Origin: Chloroflexota bacterium
GTDB taxonomy: Bacteria; Chloroflexota; Anaerolineae; Aggregatilineales; Phototrophicaceae
Length of the DNA stretch: 35,717 nucleotides
Assembly: GCA_011523735.1 (NCBI GenBank)
Contig: WTGB01000077.1
Span: forward strand, 1-35,717
Direction of reading: 5' to 3'
Shown here: one piece after another, positions 1 to 8,152 of the stretch
Position numbering within the stretch: the first letter of the stretch is position 1
How the letters are laid out: every line of letters begins with the position of its first letter
Notes under the pieces: model-generated
Database searches by the model: none
What the model was told of the DNA's origin: nothing
The model's input: only the letters and a program-made list of their open reading frames with translations
Program-made: the position numbers and the translations under genes

Positions 1-114
1 GCTCGGACCCGGTCCTATTTCGTTCACCAGCGCCGGATTCGTGTCGAGCCAGGCGTGAAAGCCTGGCTCGACACGAATCCGGCGCTGGTGAACGAAATAG
101 GACCGGGTCCGAGC
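1..114. repeat. Perfect 54-bp inverted repeat (foldback) at the window edge
   Basis: Bases 1-54 are the exact reverse complement of bases 61-114, with a 6-base loop (GTGAAA) between them. The right arm is also the 5' coding part of the ankyrin gene. A perfect palindrome of this length, exactly at the sequence end and inside a reading frame, is what a foldback or chimeric end looks like in amplified or assembled DNA. A real hairpin cannot be excluded, but an artefact is more likely. The left arm should not be trusted as genomic sequence. Confidence 0.9.
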
Positions 115-783
115 ACCTTGCTCTCTTTCTGCCGCGATGTGAAGTCGATTCAGTTTTACCTGGATTATGGCGCCGACCCGCTGGTCCAATATGAACGCAG
201 CGGCAAATACGGCAAGACAACCCCACTGCGCGATATCGCCTACCGCGGCAATTATGACTGCGCGCGGCATCTGCTGGCGCATCTGGGCTGGGAGGTTGAT
301 ATCTTCTGGACGAGCATCATGGGCGATTTGGATCGTCTGGGGAGCCTGCTGGAAACCGATGCGGGTCATGCTGTCGCGGCTGCGTCAGCGGATCATGTAT
401 TGGGCGCTGGCTTGAGTCCGCTGCATCTGGCGGCGCAGGGCGGGCATATCGATGTGATGAATGCCCTGCTTGATGCGGGGGCTGATGTGAATGCGCTGGA
501 TGCTCGCGGATGTACGCCTCTGCATTTCGCCATCTGCTTTGGTCCCAAAGAGTTTCTCGATCCCTTGCCCGATCTATCAGAGGCGACGGAGGATGTTGGC
601 GTGTATCGGCTTCTGATCGATGTGCCCCAATATCTCATCGAGCGAGGCGCCGACCTGACCGTGCGCGAGTCGGTACAGAATCGGACGCCGCTCGAATTGG
701 CGCGGTCGCCCTTCGAGGACGAGACCGACCGGGGCGATGTCATAGCGCTGCTGGAAGCGGCTGGCAAAACAGTTGCCCCCTAG
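55..783 (+). CDS. Ankyrin-repeat protein, N-terminus probably missing
   Basis: A 242-residue frame whose middle holds a clear ankyrin repeat at about residues 117-148 (SPLHLAAQGGHIDVMNALL then DAGADVNALD). A second begins at about 149-162 (DARGCTPLHFAI), is interrupted by an insert, and resumes at about 190-235 (YLIERGADLTV, TPLELA). Weaker ankyrin-like helices are seen around residues 30-45 and 55-75. Ankyrin repeats bind other proteins; no enzymatic domain is visible. The frame stays open through the palindromic left arm to base 1, and no SD precedes the GTG at 55, so the true N-terminus is probably lost at the window edge. No signal peptide is visible. The partner is unknown. Confidence 0.75.
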   Translation: MKAWLDTNPALVNEIGPGPSTLLSFCRDVKSIQFYLDYGADPLVQYERSGKYGKTTPLRDIAYRGNYDCARHLLAHLGWEVDIFWTSIMGDLDRLGSLLETDAGHAVAAASADHVLGAGLSPLHLAAQGGHIDVMNALLDAGADVNALDARGCTPLHFAICFGPKEFLDPLPDLSEATEDVGVYRLLIDVPQYLIERGADLTVRESVQNRTPLELARSPFEDETDRGDVIALLEAAGKTVAP

Positions 784-886
784 AGACACCCGCGGCCGCC
801 AATTGAATAAATCAGACAGCGGGCTCCCCGACGGGTCGGACGATCGTTGGTCGCTCCAGGAAAGTGTTTATCTATTCGTGCTGGCA

Positions 887-2170
887 TTAGAGCGCTGGCT
901 TGAGCTTGCGCTTTGGTTTACTCATCAGGACATAGAGCCAGAAGAGCGCTGTACCCGTGAAGCAAAAGAGAGCGCCGAGCAGAAAGAGATCGCGGAAAGT
1001 GAACAGCGAAAGCAGTAATCCGCCGCCCAAGGCCATTATGGCAAAGCTCAAGCCCGCCGCCATTTCACCGCTGCCGGCCATGATGGCCTGCTGGGACCTG
1101 GGTACCAGGTCGAGGATGTAGACGACGAATGAGGCGAAGCGAATCGAGGAAAGCGCCAGTGTGCCGATGAAGCCAATCGCTGCCGCCAGCCAGTGCTCAA
1201 TCAGCGCCATCGGCAGCAAGAAAACTGCGGTCAGCAGCGAGCTCCAGATGACGACTTTGACAATGCCCCAGCGATCGATGAGCGAGGGCGTGAGCAGGGC
1301 AGTGGGCACGCCCGTCAAGCGTCCCACAGCGGCGATGACGCCGATCATAGCGGTCGAAACAGCCAGTTGTCGGTCCATATAGACATTGAAATAGACCAGC
1401 ACGGTTGCGGCGCCGGCGACCTGGAATAGCCGAATTACCGTCATCATAGCGACCAGCAAGATAAGCGACTGCGTCACATTCAAGCGAGCGCGGGCCGTCT
1501 CATCTGGCATGTCAGTTGCTTCAGGCTCCGGGAAATGTGGCAGCGGCCGGACGCGCAAGAGACAAATCGCGGACAAGGTCATAACGATGCTTGCTGCAGT
1601 CAATGTCAGGCGATAGGGGGCCGGACTGGCCAGCGTGGTGGCGAGCAGCGCCGCGACTGCGCCGGGCAGTACGCCGCCGACCAGACTGCCGGCGAAACCA
1701 GCCAAGGACCAGCCGGCGGCCTTCAGGGCGAAGGCGCGGTGCTTATAGGCCGTATCGACTACATTGAGCAGGTAGGGCGCCCCATTGACAAAGAAGAGGG
1801 AAAAGCCAGACAGCATCACGGCATAGTTGATTGCCAGCCAGCCCTCACGGATGCCCGGCGCAAGCAACTCCGCCTGTGGCAGCAGCAAGCCACCGAAAAC
1901 GCTGACAGCGGCGCCGATCTTCATCAGCAACGTACTGGAAAAGCGCGAGCCCAAGATGCCGGCCGGCAAGCTGACAGCGGCGAAGGTCACCAAGCCAACC
2001 GCGTTGACCAGGCCGATGAATTCGGTGCCATAGCCCAGACGCAGCAGATACAGATTGAGCAGGACGTTGTAGACGCCGTCAACAGCAAAACACATGCCCA
2101 CGAGCACGATGAAGAAGAGCCGAGCCTGCGGGTTGAAACTGCGAATCGGATTGAAGATGCGTGTCAGCAT
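887..2170 (-). CDS. Major facilitator superfamily transporter
   Basis: A 427-residue polytopic membrane protein with about twelve hydrophobic segments, the usual MFS length. The first helix follows a short basic N-terminus (about residues 15-40). A typical MFS loop appears after TM2 (LPAGILGSRFSS), and the second half repeats the pattern (LIDRWGIVKVVIW). The C-terminus is basic (KPKRKLKPAL). The substrate cannot be read from sequence. It lies downstream of the RidA-family gene on the same strand with 121 bp between them, so co-transcription is possible but not shown. Long open frames on the opposite strand here are shadows. Confidence 0.85.
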   Translation of the reverse strand: MLTRIFNPIRSFNPQARLFFIVLVGMCFAVDGVYNVLLNLYLLRLGYGTEFIGLVNAVGLVTFAAVSLPAGILGSRFSSTLLMKIGAAVSVFGGLLLPQAELLAPGIREGWLAINYAVMLSGFSLFFVNGAPYLLNVVDTAYKHRAFALKAAGWSLAGFAGSLVGGVLPGAVAALLATTLASPAPYRLTLTAASIVMTLSAICLLRVRPLPHFPEPEATDMPDETARARLNVTQSLILLVAMMTVIRLFQVAGAATVLVYFNVYMDRQLAVSTAMIGVIAAVGRLTGVPTALLTPSLIDRWGIVKVVIWSSLLTAVFLLPMALIEHWLAAAIGFIGTLALSSIRFASFVVYILDLVPRSQQAIMAGSGEMAAGLSFAIMALGGGLLLSLFTFRDLFLLGALFCFTGTALFWLYVLMSKPKRKLKPAL

Positions 2171-2291
2171 GGGTGGAGCTGCGCCTCCCTAAATCTCTCC
2201 CGAAGCATCCGGAAGGGTAAATGTAATCGGCGGCAAACGTCACGTTGCCAATACTTATTCCCGGCGGCGCATGGCTTGGGGCAGGAATTGC

Positions 2292-2729
2292 CTACTCGAC
2301 AATCTCGAAAATCGCTTCGATTTCGACGGCGAAACCGTTGGGCAGAGAGGCGAAACCCAGCGCGCTGCGGGCATGCAGCTCGCCATCGTACAGCTCCCAG
2401 AACAACTCCGATGCGCCATTGATGACCAGATGCTGGTCGGTGAATTCGGGCATGGAATTGACTGCGCCCAGCAGCCTGCGGACGCGTAGATTGTTCACGG
2501 TGCCGGTGATGGTGTAGGCGGCTTTAAGCAGATCGATGGCGCAGACGCGCGCGGCTTGCTTGCCCGTCTCCACATCCAGGTCGCGACCGAGCTTGCCCTG
2601 ATATCCAGTCGAGACATGCCCGGAAACGAGAATCGTATTGCCGATGCGGGTCGCCGGCGCCAGCGTGGTCGAGGGGCTGAAGTCGTCAATATCGATGCCC
2701 ATCGCTTTGACTTTTTCATCGAGAGTCAT
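2292..2729 (-). CDS. RidA/YjgF/YER057c/UK114 family protein
   Basis: A 145-residue protein. The Rid-type pattern is visible: an N-terminal strand region (RIGNTILVSGHVS), the middle DLDVETGKQAARVCAIDLLK helix, and a C-terminal stretch ending in AVEIEAIFEIVE. RidA proteins hydrolyse reactive enamine/imine intermediates made by PLP enzymes; other Rid subfamilies have diverged roles, and the subfamily here is not clear. The start at 2729 is chosen because GGAGG lies 7 bases upstream on the minus strand. A longer frame reaching 2810 lacks an SD and would add an unconserved tail. It is probably cytosolic. Confidence 0.82.
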   Translation of the reverse strand: MTLDEKVKAMGIDIDDFSPSTTLAPATRIGNTILVSGHVSTGYQGKLGRDLDVETGKQAARVCAIDLLKAAYTITGTVNNLRVRRLLGAVNSMPEFTDQHLVINGASELFWELYDGELHARSALGFASLPNGFAVEIEAIFEIVE

Positions 2730-2757
2730 GTGAAATCCTCCAGGGGACTGATTTCCT

Positions 2758-3157
2758 ATGTCTGACAATGCGAGGATTATAGGCGTGTTATGGGGCATCG
2801 CCATACCCAAAAGCCGCGCGGTTGTATTGGTTGAGGCGGCTGGCAGTAGTTCCGCTATATCACCGTCCCGGGCCTGCTGCCCGCCAACTTGTTCAACAAG
2901 ACGCTTGGCTAATCATCGGTTTCCTCGAAAGCCGGAATGACTTTTTCGGTCCGCTGATTTATCTGAATACGCCGGAGAAGTACACGCTGTCGCTGGGTTT
3001 GGCCAACTTCCAACGGGTCGTTTCCGCCGGCGGCCAAGCGACCGAACATCTGCTGATGGCGGCGTCGATGGTCATGACCTTGCCCAGCATATTGGTCTTT
3101 ATACTCTTGCAGCGCTATTATATTCAAGGCGTGGTAATCTCTTCGGGCAGCAAGTAG
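2758..3157 (+). pseudogene. Decayed carbohydrate ABC transporter permease (MalG/UgpE-like) C-terminal remnant
   Basis: From about 2905 to 3157 one frame encodes a characteristic sugar-ABC permease C-terminus: ESRNDFFGPLIYL, EKYTLSLGLANFQ, then LMAASMVMTLPSILVFILLQ and the end YYIQGVVISSGSK. Just upstream the signature EAA-loop pieces are scattered over other frames: VLVEAA in the frame at about 2820-2837, and WQ-stop-FRYITVPGLLP in a third frame at about 2838-2880. The N-terminal two thirds of the gene is absent. No binding protein, partner permease or ATPase of this system is nearby. Frameshifts, a stop and the 5' deletion make this a non-functional relic. It fills most of the gap before the MDR dehydrogenase. 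Confidence 0.8.
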
Positions 3158-3221
3158 CCCAAACCAAAAACGAACGTTATTCATTACCGGCGCTTTGACG
3201 CGCGTAGGAGTTTGGCAGCAC

Positions 3222-4256
3222 ATGAAATACACGAGCATTCTTTTCACCGGGCCTGATCAAATCGCCGTGGATCAAGTCGAAAACGACTTCCTCCCCTTGG
3301 GCGATCATGATGTGCTGGTGCAAACACATTACTCGCTCATCAGCGCTGGCACCGAGCTGGCTTGCCTTTCCGGCGTCGAGGCTTGGTTCGGCTTCCCGGG
3401 TACGCCCGGCTACGCCTCAATTGGCGAGGTGGTCGATGTTGGCGCACAGGTGACCGCCGTTGCTCCCGGCGACATCGTCTACGGCATGGGCGGCCACCGA
3501 CAGTATCAGCTATTTGACACCTCCAACCCGCGGGCGCTCTGCGTCAAGGCGCCGGCTGGGATGGATCTCGCGCAAGCGGTCTTCACGCGCATGATTTGCG
3601 TCGCCTTCACCGCGCTGCGCATATCGAATATTGAGCTCGGCGATTATGTGGCGGTGACCGGGCTGGGCTTGGTAGGCAACTTCGCCACCCAGTTGGCTGG
3701 CTTGCAGGGCGGGCGCGTCATCGGGTTGGATCTCGACGAAAAGCGCGTCAGCCTGGCGCAGGTCTGCGGCATCCCTCATGCGCTGGTGCTGGACCCCGCG
3801 ACTGTCGAGGCGGATGTCGCCGCGATCACCGGCGATAGCGGCGTGACGACCTTGATCGAAGCGACCGGCAACCCGCGCGCGCTGCCCCCGGCCCTGCCAC
3901 TGGTCGGGCGCTATGGCGAAGTCATCCTGCTGGGCACGCCGCGCGGCGCCTATGAAACGAATCTCACCGAAGTGCTGAGCCATGTCCATCTTGACGGCTT
4001 AGGCAATCTGACATTCAAGGGCGCGCATGAGTGGCGCTATCCGGTGCCGCGCGATCCCTTCGTCAAGCATTCGATCCTGCGTAATGCCGAGTTGGCGCTG
4101 GATTTGATCCGCACGGGCGACTTAGTTGTCACTCCGCTGCATACACATACGTTGAAGCCCGAGCAAGCCGAACAAGCCTATAACGGGCTGAAAAACAAGA
4201 AGGACGAATACATCGGTGTCGTCTTTGATTGGACGGGCGTCGCGCCGACGATCTAG
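3222..4256 (+). CDS. MDR (medium-chain) dehydrogenase lacking the catalytic zinc ligands
   Basis: A 344-residue MDR-superfamily protein: N-terminal GroES-like domain (HDVLVQTHYSLISAGTE, GTPGYASIGEVVDVG), then a Rossmann domain with GLGLVG and a following acidic GLDLDEKR that suits NAD(H). The usual catalytic zinc Cys of zinc alcohol dehydrogenases is replaced (ISAGTE where ICGTD would lie), and the expected His after GTPG is Tyr; the four-Cys structural zinc loop is also missing. It therefore resembles the zinc-independent SAGTE branch, which includes BchC-like and sugar-related oxidoreductases. The substrate is unknown. The start at 3222 has GTAGGAG about 10 bases upstream; a TTG start at 3195 is less likely. 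It ends 18 bp from the convergent ABC permease gene. Confidence 0.82.
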   Translation: MKYTSILFTGPDQIAVDQVENDFLPLGDHDVLVQTHYSLISAGTELACLSGVEAWFGFPGTPGYASIGEVVDVGAQVTAVAPGDIVYGMGGHRQYQLFDTSNPRALCVKAPAGMDLAQAVFTRMICVAFTALRISNIELGDYVAVTGLGLVGNFATQLAGLQGGRVIGLDLDEKRVSLAQVCGIPHALVLDPATVEADVAAITGDSGVTTLIEATGNPRALPPALPLVGRYGEVILLGTPRGAYETNLTEVLSHVHLDGLGNLTFKGAHEWRYPVPRDPFVKHSILRNAELALDLIRTGDLVVTPLHTHTLKPEQAEQAYNGLKNKKDEYIGVVFDWTGVAPTI

Positions 4257-4274
4257 TCTAAAGCGCCGCGCCGC

Positions 4275-5177
4275 TCACTCTCCCCGCAAGCGCGGATCGA
4301 GGATATCGCGCAAGCCATCGCCGATGAAGTTGAAAGCCATGACCAGGCTGGCGATGGCCAAGCCTGGGAAGAGCCACATCCACCACTGATCAAAAAAGTC
4401 GATGCCGATGCTGACCATGCGTCCCCATTCCGGCGAAGACGGCTCCGGACCCAAGCCGATGAAGCTCAGCGCGGCGAAGCTGATGATGGCTGTGCCGATA
4501 TCGAGGGTGGCGAGGATGACGGCCGGGGCGATGCAGTTGGGCAAGATGGTGCGGAAGAGGACATAGAAGCCGCCGGCGCCGGCGCTGTGAGCCGCCTCGA
4601 CATATTCTTGCGCTTTGACTTCCAGGACAAGCCCGCGCAGGATCCTGGCATAGCGGGGCCACCAGACGGCGCTCAACGCCAAAACAGCATTGCGTATATC
4701 GGGACCGAGGGCGGCGGTGACAGCCATCGCCAGGATGATAAATGGAAAAGCCATGAAGAGCTCGGTCAGGCGCATGAGCAGTTCGTCGATGAGGCCTCCG
4801 GCATAACCGGCGACGGCGCCGATGATGACGCCCAGCGTGCTGCCGATGATGATCACCGCCAAGCCCGCCGGTATCGTAATGCGCGAGCCCCAGAGCACGC
4901 GGCTGAAGATATCGCGCCCCAGCTCGTCCGAGCCCATGAAGAATAGCGCGCCCGGCACTTGCAGGCGGTTCACCAGGTCTTGCGCTAGCGGCTCAACCGG
5001 AGCGACCGACGGCGCGATGAAAGCAGTCACGATCCATACAATGGCGATGATCAGCCCGAGCAAGACCAGCGGGTTGCGGCGCAAATGATAGCGCGCCTGC
5101 CGCAGCCAGCTACGCGACTCGAATTCTTGGGTCGAGGAAGAAATAGAGGATATCGACGACAAAATTGACTCCGACAT
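4275..5177 (-). CDS. Dipeptide/oligopeptide-type ABC transporter permease (DppC/OppC family)
   Basis: A 300-residue inner-membrane permease with the DppC layout: a short hydrophilic N-terminus, first TM segment near residues 38-58, the GSDELGRDIFSRVLWGSR motif, about five more TM segments, and the EAA-type cytoplasmic loop (QEYVEAAHSAGAG then ILPN) that docks with the ATPase. The C-terminus is LDPRLRGE, typical of the family. Its assigned start overlaps the end of the upstream dppB-like gene by 68 bp, which suggests translational coupling; no convincing SD precedes 5177, so the exact start is uncertain. It is the third gene of the binding protein-permease-permease set. Confidence 0.9.
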   Translation of the reverse strand: MSESILSSISSISSSTQEFESRSWLRQARYHLRRNPLVLLGLIIAIVWIVTAFIAPSVAPVEPLAQDLVNRLQVPGALFFMGSDELGRDIFSRVLWGSRITIPAGLAVIIIGSTLGVIIGAVAGYAGGLIDELLMRLTELFMAFPFIILAMAVTAALGPDIRNAVLALSAVWWPRYARILRGLVLEVKAQEYVEAAHSAGAGGFYVLFRTILPNCIAPAVILATLDIGTAIISFAALSFIGLGPEPSSPEWGRMVSIGIDFFDQWWMWLFPGLAIASLVMAFNFIGDGLRDILDPRLRGE

Positions 5178-6129
5178 AAATGAAAGCGAAGAGCAGGCTG
5201 ACGCCCATGATCGCCGGGAAGTCCTGCGAGGTGCTGGCGCGGAACATATAAAAGCCGATGCCGGGATAAGCGAAAATCGACTCGATCAGGATTGAACCCA
5301 CCAGCAAATTGCCATACGACAGTCCGATGACCGTAACCACAGGGATCATCGAATTCCGCAGGCCGTGAAAGCCAATAATATAACGCTCGCGCAAACCTTT
5401 GGCGCGGGCAGTCCGCATATAATCCTGGTTCAGCACTTCCAGCAGAGAGGAGCGGGTAATCCGCGAGATGATGGCGCTGATATAAAGCGCGAGTGTGGAC
5501 GCGGGCAGAACCAGATGGTCGAAGGCGTTTTTGAAAGTTTTGAGATCGCCGGCGAGCAGGGCGTCGACCGTGAACAAGCCGGTAACCGTCGGTGGCGGGC
5601 GCATGATGATGTCGAGGCGTCCGGGACCAGACGCGATTCGCAGTTGGGCGTAGAACACCGTCAAGAAGATAAGCGCGAGTAAAAACACCGGGAAGCTGAT
5701 GCCAATGAAGGCGATGACCCGCGCTGCGTAATCCGCCCAGGTGTCTTTCCAGATTGCCGAGATCAAGCCCAGCCCGACGCCGAGCGCAATGCCGAAGATG
5801 ATGCCGAGGGTCGCTAGCTCGATGGTGGCGGGCAGGCGGCGGCTGATATCTTCGCCTACCGCTTTGCGGGTTTTGATGGAAGTGCCCAGGTCGCCCTGCA
5901 GCAGGTTGCCCAGGTAGGTCAGGTATTGCTCGTGCAGGGGTTTATCCAAGCCCCACTTCTTGCGAAAGGCGGCGATAGTGTCTTCATCGTTGAGGGCGTT
6001 GGGCGGCAGGTTGGCGATGGTGGGGTCGGCCGGGATGAGGTTGGCGATGAGGAAAGCCATCACGGTTATGCCCAGCAGAAGCGGAGTGACCAAGAGGGCG
6101 CGGCGTATGAAGTATTGGAAGAAGTTCAT
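5110..6129 (-). CDS. Dipeptide/oligopeptide-type ABC transporter permease (DppB/OppB family)
   Basis: A 339-residue permease of the DppB family. TM1 starts at about residue 10 (FIRRALLVTPLLLGITVMA). The family marker KKWGLDKPLHEQYLTYLGNL lies at about residues 57-76, followed by the GDLGTSI motif. The cytoplasmic loop (QDYMRTARAKGLRE) is the EAA-type ATPase contact, and the protein ends in LDPRIRVA. It forms the translocation channel with the DppC-like protein. It lies 197 bp downstream of the binding-protein gene on the same strand, with a strong hairpin in the gap, and overlaps the next gene. ATPase genes (dppD/dppF) are not in the window. Confidence 0.92.
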   Translation of the reverse strand: MNFFQYFIRRALLVTPLLLGITVMAFLIANLIPADPTIANLPPNALNDEDTIAAFRKKWGLDKPLHEQYLTYLGNLLQGDLGTSIKTRKAVGEDISRRLPATIELATLGIIFGIALGVGLGLISAIWKDTWADYAARVIAFIGISFPVFLLALIFLTVFYAQLRIASGPGRLDIIMRPPPTVTGLFTVDALLAGDLKTFKNAFDHLVLPASTLALYISAIISRITRSSLLEVLNQDYMRTARAKGLRERYIIGFHGLRNSMIPVVTVIGLSYGNLLVGSILIESIFAYPGIGFYMFRASTSQDFPAIMGVSLLFAFIYVGVNFVVDILYFFLDPRIRVA

Positions 6130-6269
6130 CGGCTTGGATTGCCAACTCGCTTGTGGACAAGCCTAAGTTTACCACAGCCAACGCGGTCTCAAAAGAACTC
6201 GCCACCGGCTCGTCCGTATAGAATGCTTGGGGTGCGCTGTGCTTGCTGTTCGCCGCTAAGGTAACAATC

Positions 6270-6295
6270 AGGGGCGAGCCACCGGGCCCGCCCCT
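6270..6295 (-). repeat. Intercistronic hairpin between binding-protein and permease genes
   Basis: Bases 6270-6280 pair with 6285-6295 (AGGGGCGAGCC / GGCCCGCCCCT) around a 4-base loop with one mismatch. It lies between the end of the substrate-binding-protein gene (6327) and the start of the dppB-like gene (6129). There is no U-tract on either side, so it is not a classic terminator. A stable stem here would be expected to protect the upstream mRNA and lower permease output relative to binding protein. The core GGGGCGAGCC also resembles the family A palindromes elsewhere in the window. Confidence 0.6.
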
Positions 6296-6326
6296 AGAGA
6301 ACACTTGCTGTTGGAATGGATCGCGA

Positions 6327-7910
6327 TTACATATCGGCGCGGCTAAGCAGGGTCACATCCAGCGTCCAATGCGGGTGGAAGATAAAGCCCTGCAGGTTGG
6401 CCAGGTAAGCGGAGGGCTGCTCTGGCACGACAAAGGGCGCGAAGGGACCGTGCTGCTGGTTAAATTCTTGCAGCGCGGTATAGACCTCCATGCGCTCATC
6501 GGGGTCGCTGGCGGTTCTCGCGCGGGCGATCAATTCTTGAATATCGGCCGGCACATCTTCCAGTTGCCAGTTGTTGCGCTCGGTCGCGACCTTGCCGCCG
6601 GGCAAGAAGCTAGTGAAGTCAATGGGATCGAGGATATCCGGACCCCAGAGCCAATAGCCGACGCTGTGTTCGCCACTGCGATATTTCGCTAGCTCGACCT
6701 GCATTTCGCCCGGGGAGAGGGTGACATTGATGCCGGCTTCGGCGAGATCGGCTTGGATCTTCTGGGCATTGGTATTGAAGCTGACGCCGCCGAGAGCCCA
6801 GTCGGGGTATTCCAGGGTCATATCCAAGCCATCGGGGTAGCCGGCTTCCGCCAGCAGCTCGCGCGCTTTATCCAGGTCGCGGCTGAAGGCGCGGTCTTCG
6901 CCAAAGGCGGTGAACAAGCCCACCCACATATTGCTGCCCGGGGTGACGCCGCCCCAGAGGGTCTTGTAACCTTCGTAGTCCAGCGCATAGCGAACAGCGA
7001 GTTGAACTTTCGGGTCGGCGAAGGGACCGCTCTTTTCCGCGTCCGTGTTCATGATGATGAAGTGCGTCCAGTTGCTAAGCCCGCGATAAATCTCGATACT
7101 CTCGTTGCCTACCAGCGAGGCGACATTGTCACTGGAGAGATCCAGCGCGATATCAATTTCGCCAGCTTCCAGCGCCGCTTTTTGCGTCGCCGCTTCCGGC
7201 ATGTTGATGATGATCACGCGGTCGAAATAGGGCTGCTCGCCCCAGTAATTCTCGTTGCGGATCAGCTCGGTGCGGGCTTGTGGCTCCCACAGCGCAAGCA
7301 TATAGGGTCCCGACCCCGCTGATTGGCTGTCGAGGTAAGCGCCGGCGGTATCGGTTTCAGCCGCGTCCATGGCATCAGTGCCGCCATTGGCGCGCACGAC
7401 ATCAGCGTTGGAGACGCTGAAGACCGCGCTGGTGATCTCGGACAAGAACGAGGGACGTGGTTCAACCACAGTGATGGCGACGGTGTCATCGTCAATCGCT
7501 TCCAGCGACTCAATCGGGTCGGCGAGGAAGGACGGGTTGCCATCGCGGTACTTCAGGCGATTGAACGAGAAGACGACATCGTCGGCGGTCACGTCATCGC
7601 CATTGGCGAAAACGGCGTCCGGATTCAGCGAGAAGGTATAGGTCAGACCGTCTTCACTGATCTCCCAGCTATCCGCCAGGCGCGGCAGGATCTGGCTGGC
7701 GTCTTCGTCGGGGAAGGTGACAAGCTGGTCATAGACGACATGGTTGATCATGTGTCCCGTGCCGGTGAAGCCGTTGGCGGGGTCTAAGGAATCGGTGGAT
7801 TCGGCGTGTCCGATCACCAGAACTTTTTCGTCCTGCGCAAAACCGGCAAAGCTGCCGAGCAGTAGCGCCAATAGCGCTAGCAGGGCAAGGACATACTTAA
7901 TGCGATTCAT
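6327..7910 (-). CDS. ABC transporter substrate-binding protein, family 5 (DppA/OppA-like)
   Basis: A 527-residue secreted binding protein, normal length for solute-binding family 5. Residues 1-25 are a signal peptide (basic MNRIKY, Leu/Ala-rich core, FAGFAQD cleavage region). There is no lipobox cysteine, so it is not an obvious lipoprotein. Family features include ESTDSLDPANGF near the mature N-terminus, LADSWEISEDGLTYTFSL, VTADDVVFSFNRLK, and YWLWGPDILDPIDFTSF towards the C-terminus. It captures the ligand, perhaps peptides but also possibly sugars or other small molecules, for the two permeases downstream. An SD (AAGGAG) precedes the ATG. Weak -10-like sites lie at 7945-7950 and 7959-7964. 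Confidence 0.92.
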   Translation of the reverse strand: MNRIKYVLALLALLALLLGSFAGFAQDEKVLVIGHAESTDSLDPANGFTGTGHMINHVVYDQLVTFPDEDASQILPRLADSWEISEDGLTYTFSLNPDAVFANGDDVTADDVVFSFNRLKYRDGNPSFLADPIESLEAIDDDTVAITVVEPRPSFLSEITSAVFSVSNADVVRANGGTDAMDAAETDTAGAYLDSQSAGSGPYMLALWEPQARTELIRNENYWGEQPYFDRVIIINMPEAATQKAALEAGEIDIALDLSSDNVASLVGNESIEIYRGLSNWTHFIIMNTDAEKSGPFADPKVQLAVRYALDYEGYKTLWGGVTPGSNMWVGLFTAFGEDRAFSRDLDKARELLAEAGYPDGLDMTLEYPDWALGGVSFNTNAQKIQADLAEAGINVTLSPGEMQVELAKYRSGEHSVGYWLWGPDILDPIDFTSFLPGGKVATERNNWQLEDVPADIQELIARARTASDPDERMEVYTALQEFNQQHGPFAPFVVPEQPSAYLANLQGFIFHPHWTLDVTLLSRADM

Positions 7911-8052
7911 TTTGTTGCTCCTTACAGATATTCAGACCGAAAGTATTGTAGCAGGGAGAGTATAGCGAAAAGCGCGGCGAGTTGCAATCAGGCGCTTCCT
8001 CTGGGAGTGGTGAATTTCAAGGACTTACGAGGTACGAGCGAGTTCTGCACAG

Positions 8053-8118
8053 GATTTTTACCACCGAGAACACGGAGGGTCGCGTAGACACTGGCCGCCT
8101 ACACTGACCGCCGGTCGG
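8053..8118. repeat. Family B interspersed repeat copy
   Basis: Contains GATTTTTACCACCGAG, then GGGTCGCGTAGACACTGG and a second CACTGACCG block. The same words recur in 34398-34479 (there as a full palindrome) and, shortened, at 14555-14576. This copy fills much of the 242-bp gap between the dehydrogenase gene ending at 8153 and the binding-protein gene starting at 7910. No coding frame or transposase accompanies it. Confidence 0.6.
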
Positions 8119-8152
8119 GTTCAGCAGCACCCCTCGCGCGAGCAGTCGGTTT

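Noticed and set aside
1535..2422. 295-residue plus-strand open frame
   Set aside because: It lies opposite the MFS and RidA genes, is Gln/Arg-rich without any fold, and has no SD; it is a shadow of GC-rich coding DNA.
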